Shown in pieces: positions 27,297 to 36,154 of a stretch of 64,000 nt of DNA. A program made the position numbers and the translations under genes. The first letter of the stretch is position 1. Each line of letters starts with the position of its first letter. The notes beneath the pieces are model-generated. The model did not search any database. It was not told where the DNA came from and saw only the letters and a list, made by a program, of their open reading frames with translations. The stretch is from an uncultured Methylococcales bacterium. Lineage in GTDB: Bacteria; Pseudomonadota; Gammaproteobacteria; Methylococcales; Methylomonadaceae. The stretch is from NCBI GenBank assembly GCA_903902705.1, contig CAIUVX010000139.1:81916-145915 (forward strand). The letters are read 5' to 3'.

Positions 27297-27533
27297 ATGA
27301 ACAAAATTCAAAACGCATTAAAAGATCAATGTCTCGCTGATCTGAAAAAACCATTTAAAATTATTGTGACAGGTGCAATCGCGCCAGAACAAGCCGCACA
27401 AATGGGTTTATATGCAATGGCAGGTTTGGATAATATCTATAGCGGCTCGTTGTTAGGTGAAGATATTCTGGCTATTGCAGGACATGAAGCGGTTGATAGT
27501 ATTGAATCAGACGGTGAGATGGGTATTCTTTAA
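27297..27533 (+). CDS. Small inhibitor_I9-like protein next to subtilase
   Basis: A 78-residue soluble protein. Its second half (LGEDILAIAGHEAVDSIESD then GEM) has the rhythm of the final strand-helix-strand of inhibitor_I9 propeptides (hydrophobic helix, V-x-S-I-E-x-D-G), and FKIIVTGAIAPEQ could be the first strand. It starts 37 bases after the peptidase and ends at a strong terminator, so the two are co-transcribed. It may be a free-standing chaperone or inhibitor of the peptidase; this is inference from pattern and context. I recognise no named family with certainty. Confidence 0.7.
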   Translation: MNKIQNALKDQCLADLKKPFKIIVTGAIAPEQAAQMGLYAMAGLDNIYSGSLLGEDILAIAGHEAVDSIESDGEMGIL

Positions 27534-27540
27534 AACTAAA

Positions 27541-27574
27541 AGGACAGGCAATGTATATGTGCCTGTCTTTTTTT
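27541..27574 (+). terminator. Rho-independent terminator of the subtilase cassette
   Basis: The arms GACAGGCA (27543-27550) and TGCCTGTC (27560-27567) are perfect and followed at once by a T run. It closes the two-gene peptidase unit. Confidence 0.9.
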
Positions 27575-27589
27575 CAGTATTCAAATCGT

Positions 27590-27850
27590 AAGACGGAATA
27601 GCCCTGTAGATACTCTGTTCAAAATCAAGCCTTTTTCGATAATTTTTAATCATGAATTCTCCAAAATCCGTTAGCTCAAACGTGGGGGCATCACCACCGC
27701 CCCATGATTCGGGATATAACCCTGCTTTAATCAAACTCCACCGTTTTTGAATAATCGCTGTCACCAGAGGGCAATGTCCATACACAACTCGTAAAGCGGA
27801 ATAGCGATAACGTACTCCGCCAAATGTTTTATCATCACATACAACGCAAT
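27590..27850 (-). other. Possible gene remnant between terminator and pheT
   Basis: An open minus-strand reading (for example ALRVVYGHCPLVTAIIQKRW, FELTDFGEFMIKNYRKRLDF, EQSIYRAI) looks protein-like but has no proper start and runs into the terminator. The part RLDFEQSIYRA is repeated with nearly identical DNA at 33112-33143 in the same frame, where it is followed by a stop. This suggests remnants of one unknown gene family. The product is not recognised. The rest of the 27575-27961 gap holds the pheT promoter. Confidence 0.3.
27601..27632 (-). repeat. Copy A of a 32-base dispersed repeat
   Basis: The reverse complement of this segment differs from 33112-33143 at a single base. It encodes RLDFEQSIYR in an open minus-strand frame. 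Confidence 0.75.
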
Positions 27851-27914
27851 ACGGCTATCGCTTATTGTGCCTTTACCGCGTTTTATATGCTGAAACAATC
27901 CATACAAACCTCTA

Positions 27915-27928
27915 TCTCATGATAAAAT
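27915..27928 (+). promoter_or_regulatory. Extended -10 promoter element of pheT
   Basis: The 14-mer TCTCATGATAAAAT, identical to that before pheS, lies 33 bases before the pheT ATG. It would let pheT-ihfA-merR be transcribed despite separation from pheS. Confidence 0.5.
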
Positions 27929-27961
27929 CGCTTATTTTTTAAGCAAGTAGCGATTCAAATT

Positions 27962-30337
27962 ATGAAAATCAGTGAAACGTGGTTAAGAAGTTACGTTAAT
28001 CCACCCCTCGATACCGCCGCATTGGTGGCGCAAATTACTATGGCTGGCTTGGAAGTCGATTCAGTTGAACCTGCGGCGGCAGTGTTTAGCGGTGTAGTGG
28101 TCGGCGAAGTATTGGCAATGGAAAAACACCCCGATGCCGATAAATTGCGTGTTTGCCGTGTCAATGTTGGTGAAGCTGAACCGTTACAAATTGTTTGTGG
28201 CGCGGCAAATGTGCGCGTGGGTTTAAAAATTCCAGCGGCATTGATTGGCGCGGTATTACCCGAAGATTTTAAAATAAAAAAATCCAAATTACGCGGTGTG
28301 GAATCGTTTGGAATGCTGTGTTCTGAAAAAGAACTTGGGCTTGCCGCTGATGCTAACGGCTTAATGGAATTACCCAATGACGCGCCTGTCGGTGTGGATA
28401 TTCGTGACTATTTATCGCTGAATGATTCGATTATTGAAGTGGATTTAACGCCGAATCGGGCGGATTGTTTGAGTGTTGAAGGTATTGCGCGTGAAGTTGC
28501 GGTATTAAATGAAATGGACTGGACGGCAACGCAGTTTGATAACAGCGCGGTTGCTCACGTTGAATCATTAACCATCAGCGTCCTAGCCCCAGAAGCCTGC
28601 CCACGTTATTTAGGTCGTTTAATCAAAGGTGTTAATCCACAAGCTGAAACGCCATTATGGATGCAGGAGCGTCTACGCCGTTCAGGTGTGCGCAGTTTAG
28701 GCGCGGTGGTTGATGTCACTAACTATGTGTTAATCGAATTAGGTCAACCGCTACACGCCTTTGATGCCGATAAATTAACAGGCGGTATCACCGTGCGTTA
28801 TGCGCAAGCCGATGAAGAATTGGCGTTATTAAATGGGCAAACCATCAAACTCGACACTGAATCCTTAGTCATTGCCGACAATGTTCAAGCCCTTGCTTTA
28901 GCAGGTGTCATGGGTGGCAGTGAATCAGCGGTGAGCGATAGCACGCAAGACATTTTCTTAGAATGCGCATTTTTTACCCCACTAACGATTGCAGGTAAAG
29001 CGAGGCAATATGGTTTGCACACCGATTCATCACACCGTTTTGAACGTGGCGTAGATTTCACCTTGCAAGCCCGCGCTATCGAACGCGCCTCACAATTGAT
29101 TGTCGATATTGCAGGCGGTAGCGGCGGTGCAATCACCGAAGTGACTACAGAAGCCACATTACCTAACCGTGATGCCGTACTGTTAAGAAAATCACGCTTA
29201 GAAAAAACCTTAGGTATTGCCATTCCCGATGAGCGCGTGGTGTCGATTTTTCAACGTTTAGGTCTTGATGTAGAAACACTAGCCGACGGCTGGAAAGTCA
29301 AACCAACAGGCTTTCGTTTTGACATCGCTATCGAAGCCGATTTAATCGAAGAAATTGCCCGCATTGTTGGCTATAACAACCTGCCTAACACTAGCTTACT
29401 CATGCGTTCGCAATTAGGTTTAGCCACTGAAAGCGTGTTGGAACTCGACCGCGTGAAAGATTTATTCGTCGATAGAGGTTATCAAGAAGCCATCACCTAC
29501 AGCTTTGTCGATGAAGAAATTCAAAAAATTATCGCACCCAATGATGAAGTGGTACGCTTAAAAAATCCTATTTCTGCCGATATGGCAGTGATGCGCACCA
29601 CTTTATGGTGTGGGTTAATTAAAGCGGCTTTGCATAACACCAACCGCCAACAAACCCGCGTGCGTTTATTTGAAACAGGCTTACGTTTTGTGCAGAAAGA
29701 TGGTGAAACTCAACAGGAAAAAATGCTCGCAGGCTTAGCCTTAGGCAGTGCGTACACCGAACAATGGGGCGAAAAAACCCGCAAATTGGACTTCTTTGAT
29801 GTCAAAGCCGATGTAGAAGCCTTATTCGGCTTAACAGGCTGTGAAGCGCAATTTATCCCCGCTGAACAAACCGCTTTGCACCCATACCAAACCGCTGAAA
29901 TCATCAACAAAGACGGGCAGAGTCTAGGCTGGTTAGGGATGCTGCATCCTAATCTGGAAAAACAACTGGGCTTTGACAGCCAAGTATTTTTATTTGAGTT
30001 AGCGCAAGATTTGGTATTAAATAAAACGCCTGCTAAATTCAAATCACTGTCCAAATACCCGTCTGTGCGCCGCGATTTAGCTTTATTAGTCAATGACGAC
30101 ATCAGCGCAAATCAACTTGTAGATTGTATTAAAAACAGCAATGAACCCACGCTACAAGATGTGGTTATTTTCGATATTTATCGTGGTAAAGGCGTAGCAG
30201 AAGGCTGTAAAAGCGTAGCATTGAGCATAACCTTACAAAATGACGTACAAACGCTTACAGATTCAGAAATAGATGCTATAGTTAGCACGTTGTTAGACAC
30301 ACTGACCCGAAACACGGGCGCAAAATTGAGAGATTGA
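27962..30337 (+). CDS. pheT: Phenylalanyl-tRNA synthetase beta subunit
   Basis: The 791-residue beta subunit carries the editing site and tRNA-binding parts. An N-terminal EMAP/OB-type tRNA-binding domain (about 40-150, HPDADKLRVCRVNVG, VCGAANVR), the B3/B4 editing domain (about 215-370, VTNYVLIELGQPLHAFDADK), B5 (about 400-470), a catalytic-like core and a C-terminal ferredoxin-fold anticodon-binding domain (about 695-791, KYPSVRRDLALLV) are all present. It starts 2.8 kb after pheS and ends three bases before ihfA. Confidence 0.98.
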   Translation: MKISETWLRSYVNPPLDTAALVAQITMAGLEVDSVEPAAAVFSGVVVGEVLAMEKHPDADKLRVCRVNVGEAEPLQIVCGAANVRVGLKIPAALIGAVLPEDFKIKKSKLRGVESFGMLCSEKELGLAADANGLMELPNDAPVGVDIRDYLSLNDSIIEVDLTPNRADCLSVEGIAREVAVLNEMDWTATQFDNSAVAHVESLTISVLAPEACPRYLGRLIKGVNPQAETPLWMQERLRRSGVRSLGAVVDVTNYVLIELGQPLHAFDADKLTGGITVRYAQADEELALLNGQTIKLDTESLVIADNVQALALAGVMGGSESAVSDSTQDIFLECAFFTPLTIAGKARQYGLHTDSSHRFERGVDFTLQARAIERASQLIVDIAGGSGGAITEVTTEATLPNRDAVLLRKSRLEKTLGIAIPDERVVSIFQRLGLDVETLADGWKVKPTGFRFDIAIEADLIEEIARIVGYNNLPNTSLLMRSQLGLATESVLELDRVKDLFVDRGYQEAITYSFVDEEIQKIIAPNDEVVRLKNPISADMAVMRTTLWCGLIKAALHNTNRQQTRVRLFETGLRFVQKDGETQQEKMLAGLALGSAYTEQWGEKTRKLDFFDVKADVEALFGLTGCEAQFIPAEQTALHPYQTAEIINKDGQSLGWLGMLHPNLEKQLGFDSQVFLFELAQDLVLNKTPAKFKSLSKYPSVRRDLALLVNDDISANQLVDCIKNSNEPTLQDVVIFDIYRGKGVAEGCKSVALSITLQNDVQTLTDSEIDAIVSTLLDTLTRNTGAKLRD

Positions 30338-30340
30338 TTC

Positions 30341-30637
30341 ATGGCATTAACAAAAGCAGATTTTGCAGAAGGCTTATTTGACGAGCTAGGCTTAAACAAG
30401 CGCGAAGCAAAAGACATGGTAGAGTTCTTTTTTGAAGAAATCAAAAGCTCCCTAGAACAAGGAAAACAAGTAAAAATATCTGGATTCGGTAAATTTGAAC
30501 TGCGTGATAAAAGCAGTCGCCCTGGACGAAATCCAAAAACAGGCGAAGAAATACCCATTACAGCACGGCGTGTGGTAACATTCCGTTCAGGTCAAAAACT
30601 AAAAGCCCGAGTAGAAGCGTATGTTGGATCCGAGTAA
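30341..30637 (+). CDS. ihfA: Integration host factor alpha subunit
   Basis: IHF alpha pairs with IHF beta to bend DNA sharply. The 98 residues include the start [20 protein letters not shown], the beta-arm with the intercalating proline ([15 protein letters not shown]) and [13 protein letters not shown]. The length and its place after pheT are typical of gammaproteobacteria. Its 3' end overlaps the merR-type gene by 17 bases. Confidence 0.97.
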   Translation: MALTKADFAEGLFDELGLNKREAKDMVEFFFEEIKSSLEQGKQVKISGFGKFELRDKSSRPGRNPKTGEEIPITARRVVTFRSGQKLKARVEAYVGSE

Positions 30638-30971
30638 TAATGATCTGCCAGTCATCCCCGCAAAACGCTATTTCACTATTGGTGAAGTCAGCGAATTGTG
30701 CGGAGTCAAACCTCATGTGTTGCGTTATTGGGAACAAGAGTTCACCGAACTCAGCCCGATAAAACGACGTGGTAATCGCCGTTATTATCAGCGTCATGAT
30801 GTATTAATGATACGGCAAATTCGTTCACTACTCTACGAACAAGGCTACACCATCGGCGGCGCACGAGCGCATTTAAGCAGTGATGACAACAAAGACAATG
30901 CCACCATCACCAAACAGCTAATCCACCAAATGGTCGCTGATCTCGAAGACATCTTAGAATTACTAAAATAA
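30621..30971 (+). CDS. MerR-family transcriptional regulator (ihfA-linked)
   Basis: A 116-residue protein with an N-terminal winged-helix MerR DNA-binding domain: [25 protein letters not shown] and [16 protein letters not shown] short C-terminal helix follows rather than a ligand-binding domain. This compact regulator is the usual neighbour downstream of pheT-ihfA in many gammaproteobacteria. Its start lies inside ihfA, 17 bases before the ihfA stop, so expression is coupled. Its targets are not evident from the sequence. Confidence 0.93.
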   Translation: MLDPSNNDLPVIPAKRYFTIGEVSELCGVKPHVLRYWEQEFTELSPIKRRGNRRYYQRHDVLMIRQIRSLLYEQGYTIGGARAHLSSDDNKDNATITKQLIHQMVADLEDILELLK

Positions 30972-31065
30972 GCGACAAAAATAGGGTGGATGTTGTATAA
31001 TCCGCCCTCTTGCTTCACTAGGGATTGTATTCACAATCCTGTTCAAAAAATCACCACACAATAAT

Positions 31066-31142
31066 CGGAGCGTAGCGCAGCTTGGTAGCGCACTTGTCTG
31101 GGGGACAAGGGGTCGCAGGTTCAAATCCTGTCGTTCCGACCA
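31066..31142 (+). tRNA. tRNA-Pro (anticodon GGG)
   Basis: A 77-base cloverleaf with acceptor stem CGGAGCG/CGTTCCG (one G-T pair), a D arm, anticodon stem CTTGT/ACAAG around loop CTGGGGG (anticodon GGG), T arm with GGTTCAAATCC and an encoded CCA end. It is the likely integration site of the integrase-bearing island that follows. Confidence 0.97.
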
Positions 31143-31175
31143 AACACTGAGTCAATAAGATGCAAAGAAGTACAT

Positions 31176-31210
31176 AAACCCGCAATTTACAAGACTTAGC
31201 GGGTTTTTTA
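31176..31210 (+). terminator. Rho-independent terminator after tRNA-Pro
   Basis: The arms AACCCGC (31177-31183) and GCGGGTT (31199-31205) are followed by a T run. It terminates the tRNA transcript before the integrase remnant. Confidence 0.8.
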
Positions 31211-31314
31211 TTGTTCAACGAAGTTCAAAGAAATGCAGTAACACTCGACACTTTATGCAGTAAGTTTTACAGTAATAGCTTATTTTTACTGTTACTGACC
31301 ACAGAGTTACTGCA

Positions 31315-32537
31315 ATGGCTAAAGAATTACTGACCGATGTCACTATCCGCAACGCAAAACCTATCGACAAAGACAAACGCCTTAATGATGGTGGCGGTCT
31401 CTATTTGCTCATTAAACCCAATGGCGCGAAGTGGTGGCGATTTGATTACACTATCGAAAATAAGCGCAAAACTTTATCGATTGGTGTTTATCCTGCTACA
31501 GGTTTAGCCGATGCTAGACGTAAAGTTGAGGAAGCGCGTAACCAAAATGCAAATGGTATTGACTCTAGCAAAGCCAGAAAAGAGACAAAGGCAGAGCAAC
31601 GGTTGACCGCTGAAAACAAAAAACGCATTGATGCTGGATTAACCGTCGTTGACAGTTTCGAGTATGTAGCGTTGGAGTGGTACGAAAAGAAAATGCTTAA
31701 CAAGTCAGAGAGCCACCAAAAGCGAACCCTAGCACTATTAAAGCGTGACTTGTTCCCTTGGCTTGCGGCACACAAGCACCTGAGTTGCTCGAAGTATTAC
31801 AACGTATTGAAAGTAGAAACGCCATAGAGACAGCACATCGAGCTTTGCAAACCAGTGGGCAGGTTTTTAGATATGCCGAAGCGAGTGGGCGCGTAGAACG
31901 AGACATAAGCCAATCATTAAAAGGCGCGTTGACCGCTGTTAATGGTGGACATTTTGCCTCAATGACTGACCCGCAACAGGTAGCCCCACTTTTACGCGCC
32001 ATTAATGTTTATAGTGGTTCGTTTGTTGTTAAATCAGCGTTACAACTTGCACCGCTGGTATTTGTACGACCCAATGAGTTAAGACAGACTGAATGGTCTC
32101 ATCTTGACCTTGATGCTAAAGAATGGCGTTATTTAGTCACCAAGACTAACACACAGCACATTGTTTCACTATCCAGACAAGCTATTGAGATTCTAACTAA
32201 CTTAAAGCCATTAACAGGAAACGGGCGTTTTGTATTTCCATCGGCAAGAACACCGAATGGATCACGCGCCATGTCAGATGTGGCGTTGTTGGCAGCATTA
32301 CGGCGTATGGGGTTTGATAAATCTGAAATGAGCATACACGGCTTTAGAGCAATGGCGCGTACAATCCTAGATGAAGTGCTAGGGTTTCGACCTGATTTTA
32401 TTGAGCATCAATTAGCCCATGCAGTCAGAGACCCGAACGGACGCGCTTATAATAGAGCTGCACACTTGCCAGAACGTAAAAAGATGATGCAAGAATGGGC
32501 GGATTATCTGGACACTTTGAAAACTAACGCGCCATAA
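31315..32537 (+). pseudogene. P4-type tyrosine integrase, frameshifted
   Basis: Two overlapping frames together spell one P4-family integrase. The first (31315-31827) has the N-terminal arm-binding domain (AKELLTDVTIRNAKP, GGGLYLLIKPNGAKWWRFDY) and runs to LFPWL. The second (to 32537) resumes at APELLEVLQRIE and contains the catalytic core with Arg in RPNELRQTEW, the HxxR box IHGFRAMAR and the terminal HQLAHAV...NRA region. About eight residues that normally join FPWL to APELL appear deleted with a frame change near 31757-31785. The gene lies 173 bases from tRNA-Pro in the standard orientation, so a mobile island inserted here and its integrase has died. Confidence 0.88.
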
Positions 32538-32670
32538 AAAGTTTTGAAAAATAAATTTATATCTTAGGCTGTTTTTTAGGTGTTACTGGTGTTACCTAAA
32601 AGACATAGATGCGTAAGCACAAAAGAACGCTACAATTCACCTCACTTACAAAGCCAAAGCACTAAATCAC

Positions 32671-32772
32671 ATGACAGACTTACTAGAAGAATCGATACAA
32701 ACAGCTAACGATAACCGTGATTTAGGCGATAAATTTGAACTATTGTATGCTGGTGAATTACTTCATGTCTAA
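32671..32772 (+). other. Short reading frame, probable remnant of an upstream cargo gene
   Basis: A 33-residue frame (MTDLLEESIQTANDNRDLGD then KFELLYAGELLHV) ends inside the start of the PLD-helicase remnant. Its overlap with the next start suggests that it keeps the first and last parts of a deleted gene. No family is recognised. Confidence 0.35.
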
Positions 32773-33055
32773 GCCAGATACTGATTTAACATTTTTTACC
32801 AATGAGGAAAATCACACCCTATTAGACAGATTTAAAACGACTTTAAAAGATACTCAGTTATTTGATGTATTAGTCGGTTATTTTAGAGCGAGTGGTTTTT
32901 ACCAGCTTTATTCTGCGATTGAATCCGTTGAGAAAACAAGAATTCTAGTCGGTTTGGGAATTGATGAAAATTCTTATCAAACCATCAATATTTATCATGC
33001 GCAAACTGCTACATGCTATTCACGGGATGTTAAAACACAACCAACCTTTAGATAA
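32765..33055 (+). pseudogene. N-terminal fragment of a PLD/SNF2-type helicase
   Basis: The 96-residue frame begins MSKPDTDLTFFTNEENHTLL and continues FDVLVGYFRASGFYQLYSAI and RILVGLGIDE. This is the pattern of the N-terminal phospholipase-D-like region of large SNF2-family helicases found in mobile and defence islands. It breaks off after about 80 matching residues, and everything C-terminal (helicase motor) is absent. The remaining 33056-33253 holds only copy B of a short repeat. Family recall without a search; moderate certainty. Confidence 0.6.
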
Positions 33056-33111
33056 CTCCCGTTTTTATGCCTTACCAGTGACTGAAAATTAATGAGCATT
33101 GTTAGCAAAAT

Positions 33112-33143
33112 AGGCTTGATTTTGAACAGAGTATTTACAGGGC
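33112..33143 (+). repeat. Copy B of a 32-base dispersed repeat
   Basis: Identical but for one base to the reverse complement of 27601-27632, and encoding RLDFEQSIYRA then a stop. Confidence 0.75.
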
Positions 33144-33253
33144 TTAATCTTATATGGTGCATCTTATTGCGTTGATTGAGTTGTGGGTAATCGTGTGACT
33201 TGAAGTAACAACCATGCTTTTTAGCATCAATCTATTTAACGGATAAATTAGCA

Positions 33254-35098
33254 ATGATTATTTTACATTTAATAGCACTTATTCAAACCTGTTTTTTTCC
33301 TGGATTTATATTGTTATTGTTGTTGCATCGCAAATATTTAAATTTGGAAACAACATTAACTTTCTCTTTTGGCTTAAGCCTTCTTTGTAATTATTTAATT
33401 GTATTTATATTAATATCTCTTGGGCTATATACTCAAATTATTGTAATAGGAATATTTGTTTTTGAGATAGGAGTTTTATTTGCATTACTACGAATTAATA
33501 AGACTAAAGTAAATCCTATACCTAGAATAGGTATGGATTATTTTCGTGATATAACAAGTGAAGGTTATTTTAATAATTATATTAGCAGTTATGGTAAAAT
33601 AGGTTTAGCCATCATTGTTATTGCTTTTATATATTTATTTTTTCTATTACATGAGGCTCTCAACAATATTGGTAACATTTTTCAATTCTGGGATTCTGTA
33701 GTTTCATGGAATCATTGGGCGACTGTATTGGCAAACAATGCTTTTCCTTTGGACACCTATCATTATCCACTGCTGATACCTGCTAATTGGTCAATGACCT
33801 ATGTAATTACTGGCGTAAATTGGCAATTTATGCCTAGGGCCATTATGCCTATTTTTCTACTTGCAATGATGATTACGCAAATATTATTAGGTCTTCGCCA
33901 GCGCAATATATCGTGGTTTATAACGGCTATTATTTTTTCTTTTGCCTTATCAAAATATAAATGGACAGACGGCATGGCGGATGGAGCTATTGCCTTTTTT
34001 TCTTGGTCAGCAATCCTGTGTATTTTACTGGCAATGGAAGACAGAGTTTCAGATAATAAAACGCGTAGTTTTATACTCTTTGGTTCTTTATTTGTGGTTG
34101 CTTCGGCAGTTACCAAGCAAGCAGGGTTATTTATGGTTGTTATATACCCTGCTATTGTATTACTTTTAAATAAGGAAAAAAGGCTGATTCCTAAAGGAAA
34201 AATAACACAATACCTTATAATATATTTAACTTTAGCATTGCTTGTCGTAGCACCATTTTATATGCTCGTTGAATATAATATTAGTCACGGAAAAAGTACC
34301 TCTGAAATAAGCTATGTTACATCCAATCTTCGTCTGCATAAAAATCATAGTTATATTAACAGAGTAATCCCCGCTCTTTACCTATATCTTTATATGTTTG
34401 GAGGGAAGTTAGTATTTTTATCTTTGTTAGGTTTTTCTTTCTACGCGTGTTGCCATCGATTACAGCGTATTTTATTTCTTATGGCATTTCTGCCCTATTT
34501 GCTTTTATGGGCGGTTTTCTTTTCTTACGATACGCGTAACGCTGCTTTATCAATACCAATATTAGCTTTTGTAGCGGGCTACGGAGTCGATAAATTATTT
34601 ATCAAAATTAAAACCACCGATTTACCTGCTGATTTTTTTTCTCCTCAATTAAAAAATGCAAAATCAATTATTTTTACAATTCTTATAATCGCTGGTCTTT
34701 ATCATTTAAATAGACAAATTGAGACTAAAAGCATAGAAATAAATCATATACAGCAACAAAAACAATTAGGTGATCCATATCTTAATGAACGTTTATATGA
34801 CTATTTCTCTAAAAATGGAAAAAATGGAGAGGTTCTTGTTACAGATTATCTATTCTTTGGATTTTTACCAGACCTATCGGAGCATTATCGGTTGCTCTAC
34901 AATAACGATGCAATGGCTATTGATAAGCTAAAAGCAGCGGATGTTGCCTACATTTTATTGACTCCTTACAGCAATGGAGATTCTAATAAAAACAAACTCA
35001 TTCAATATCTCGATGCACAATTAACTGAAGGAAAATTTAATCCCATTTTTACCTACACTAATCTCGATGGACCGTATAAACTCATCAAAATTCGCTAG
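33254..35098 (+). CDS. Polytopic membrane protein, probable GT-C-type glycosyltransferase
   Basis: A 614-residue protein with roughly a dozen hydrophobic segments and a soluble C-terminal part (about 510-614). The early loop holds FWDSVVSWNHWATVLANN, reminiscent of the acidic first-loop motif of lipid-sugar-dependent (GT-C) transferases. Base composition is clearly more AT-rich than in neighbouring core genes. It is followed after 18 bases by a GT2-GtrA fusion, which would make or flip a polyprenyl-linked sugar. A transferase role for this gene is therefore inferred. The target glycan is unknown. The ATG start has no clear ribosome site. Confidence 0.65.
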   Translation: MIILHLIALIQTCFFPGFILLLLLHRKYLNLETTLTFSFGLSLLCNYLIVFILISLGLYTQIIVIGIFVFEIGVLFALLRINKTKVNPIPRIGMDYFRDITSEGYFNNYISSYGKIGLAIIVIAFIYLFFLLHEALNNIGNIFQFWDSVVSWNHWATVLANNAFPLDTYHYPLLIPANWSMTYVITGVNWQFMPRAIMPIFLLAMMITQILLGLRQRNISWFITAIIFSFALSKYKWTDGMADGAIAFFSWSAILCILLAMEDRVSDNKTRSFILFGSLFVVASAVTKQAGLFMVVIYPAIVLLLNKEKRLIPKGKITQYLIIYLTLALLVVAPFYMLVEYNISHGKSTSEISYVTSNLRLHKNHSYINRVIPALYLYLYMFGGKLVFLSLLGFSFYACCHRLQRILFLMAFLPYLLLWAVFFSYDTRNAALSIPILAFVAGYGVDKLFIKIKTTDLPADFFSPQLKNAKSIIFTILIIAGLYHLNRQIETKSIEINHIQQQKQLGDPYLNERLYDYFSKNGKNGEVLVTDYLFFGFLPDLSEHYRLLYNNDAMAIDKLKAADVAYILLTPYSNGDSNKNKLIQYLDAQLTEGKFNPIFTYTNLDGPYKLIKIR

Positions 35099-35116
35099 AA
35101 TTAAGAGGAGACAATA

Positions 35117-36154
35117 TTGTCATATATAATTTTAATACCCGCCTATAAAGCAGATTCAAAGTTAGTCGTATTGATTAAACAACTCGCCGATTTAGGTGCT
35201 ACTCAAATAGTTGTCGTTAACGATGGCTCAAGTGAGCAATACAGCAGTATTTTTGCACAGGCAGACGCTATTCCTATTTGCGAGGTCATACAACACGCTG
35301 TTAATCAAGGCAAAGGCAGAACCCTTAAAACGGGCATTAATTGGATTTTGAGCAAATATCCTGAAGTGAATGGAATTATTACTGCTGATGCAGATGGACA
35401 GCACTCACCTGAAGACATAATGGCTGTTGTTCAGATGATGATAAACAATCCAAAAGCTTTAATAGTAGGCTGTAGGCAATTTGATGGTGCTATTCCTTTA
35501 CGCAGTCGTTTAGGAAATAGCCTGACCCGATTAATATTCCGTTTACTGGCAGGAGTCAAAATTTCTGATACCCAAACGGGTTTGCGTGGTATTCCACACT
35601 CTTTTTTAGCAGCATCCATTTTAATGGAGGGAGAGCGGTATGAATACGAAATAAATATGCTACTCACCGCAGTCAGGGAGAAACTATCGATAGTCGAAAT
35701 ACCTGTAAGCACTATTTATCTTGACAATAATGCGTCATCCCATTTCTCACCTCTTTTTGACTCATTCAAAATATACTTTTTATTATTCAGATTTTTTCTT
35801 TCCTCATTAACAACCAGTATTATTGATTACATCGTTTTTATTATCAGCTTATCTTCTGGTTTTGATATTGCTTTGGCAACTATTTTTGCTCGGTTATTAG
35901 CGGGTTCTTATAACTATCAGGTAAATAAAAATATTGTATTCAAAGATAAGGGTGTTTCGATTAATTCTTTTATTAAATACTGGTTATTAGTTATTATGTT
36001 AGGCACAATTTCATTTCTCTGTATAAAATGGTTGTCAATATTAACAAATATACCAATATCGGCTGCTAAAATAATAATAGAAACATTATTATTTTTTATT
36101 AGCTTTGTTTTGCAGCGTGATATAGTATTTTCAAGGAGTAAAGAAAATGATTAA
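35117..36154 (+). CDS. GT2 glycosyltransferase fused to GtrA-like membrane domain
   Basis: A 345-residue protein. The N-terminal part (about 1-220) is a dolichyl-phosphate-mannose-synthase-like GT2 domain with ILIPAYKAD, VVVNDGSS, the ADADGQHSPED acidic motif and the TGLRGIP segment. The C-terminal part (about 225-345) is a four-helix GtrA domain with YNYQVNKNIVF. Such fusions load a sugar on polyprenyl phosphate and help move it across the inner membrane. The start is TTG at 35117 with GAGGAGACAATA upstream; the next gene overlaps by eight bases. The gene shares the AT-rich composition of its neighbours. Confidence 0.88.
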   Translation: MSYIILIPAYKADSKLVVLIKQLADLGATQIVVVNDGSSEQYSSIFAQADAIPICEVIQHAVNQGKGRTLKTGINWILSKYPEVNGIITADADGQHSPEDIMAVVQMMINNPKALIVGCRQFDGAIPLRSRLGNSLTRLIFRLLAGVKISDTQTGLRGIPHSFLAASILMEGERYEYEINMLLTAVREKLSIVEIPVSTIYLDNNASSHFSPLFDSFKIYFLLFRFFLSSLTTSIIDYIVFIISLSSGFDIALATIFARLLAGSYNYQVNKNIVFKDKGVSINSFIKYWLLVIMLGTISFLCIKWLSILTNIPISAAKIIIETLLFFISFVLQRDIVFSRSKEND

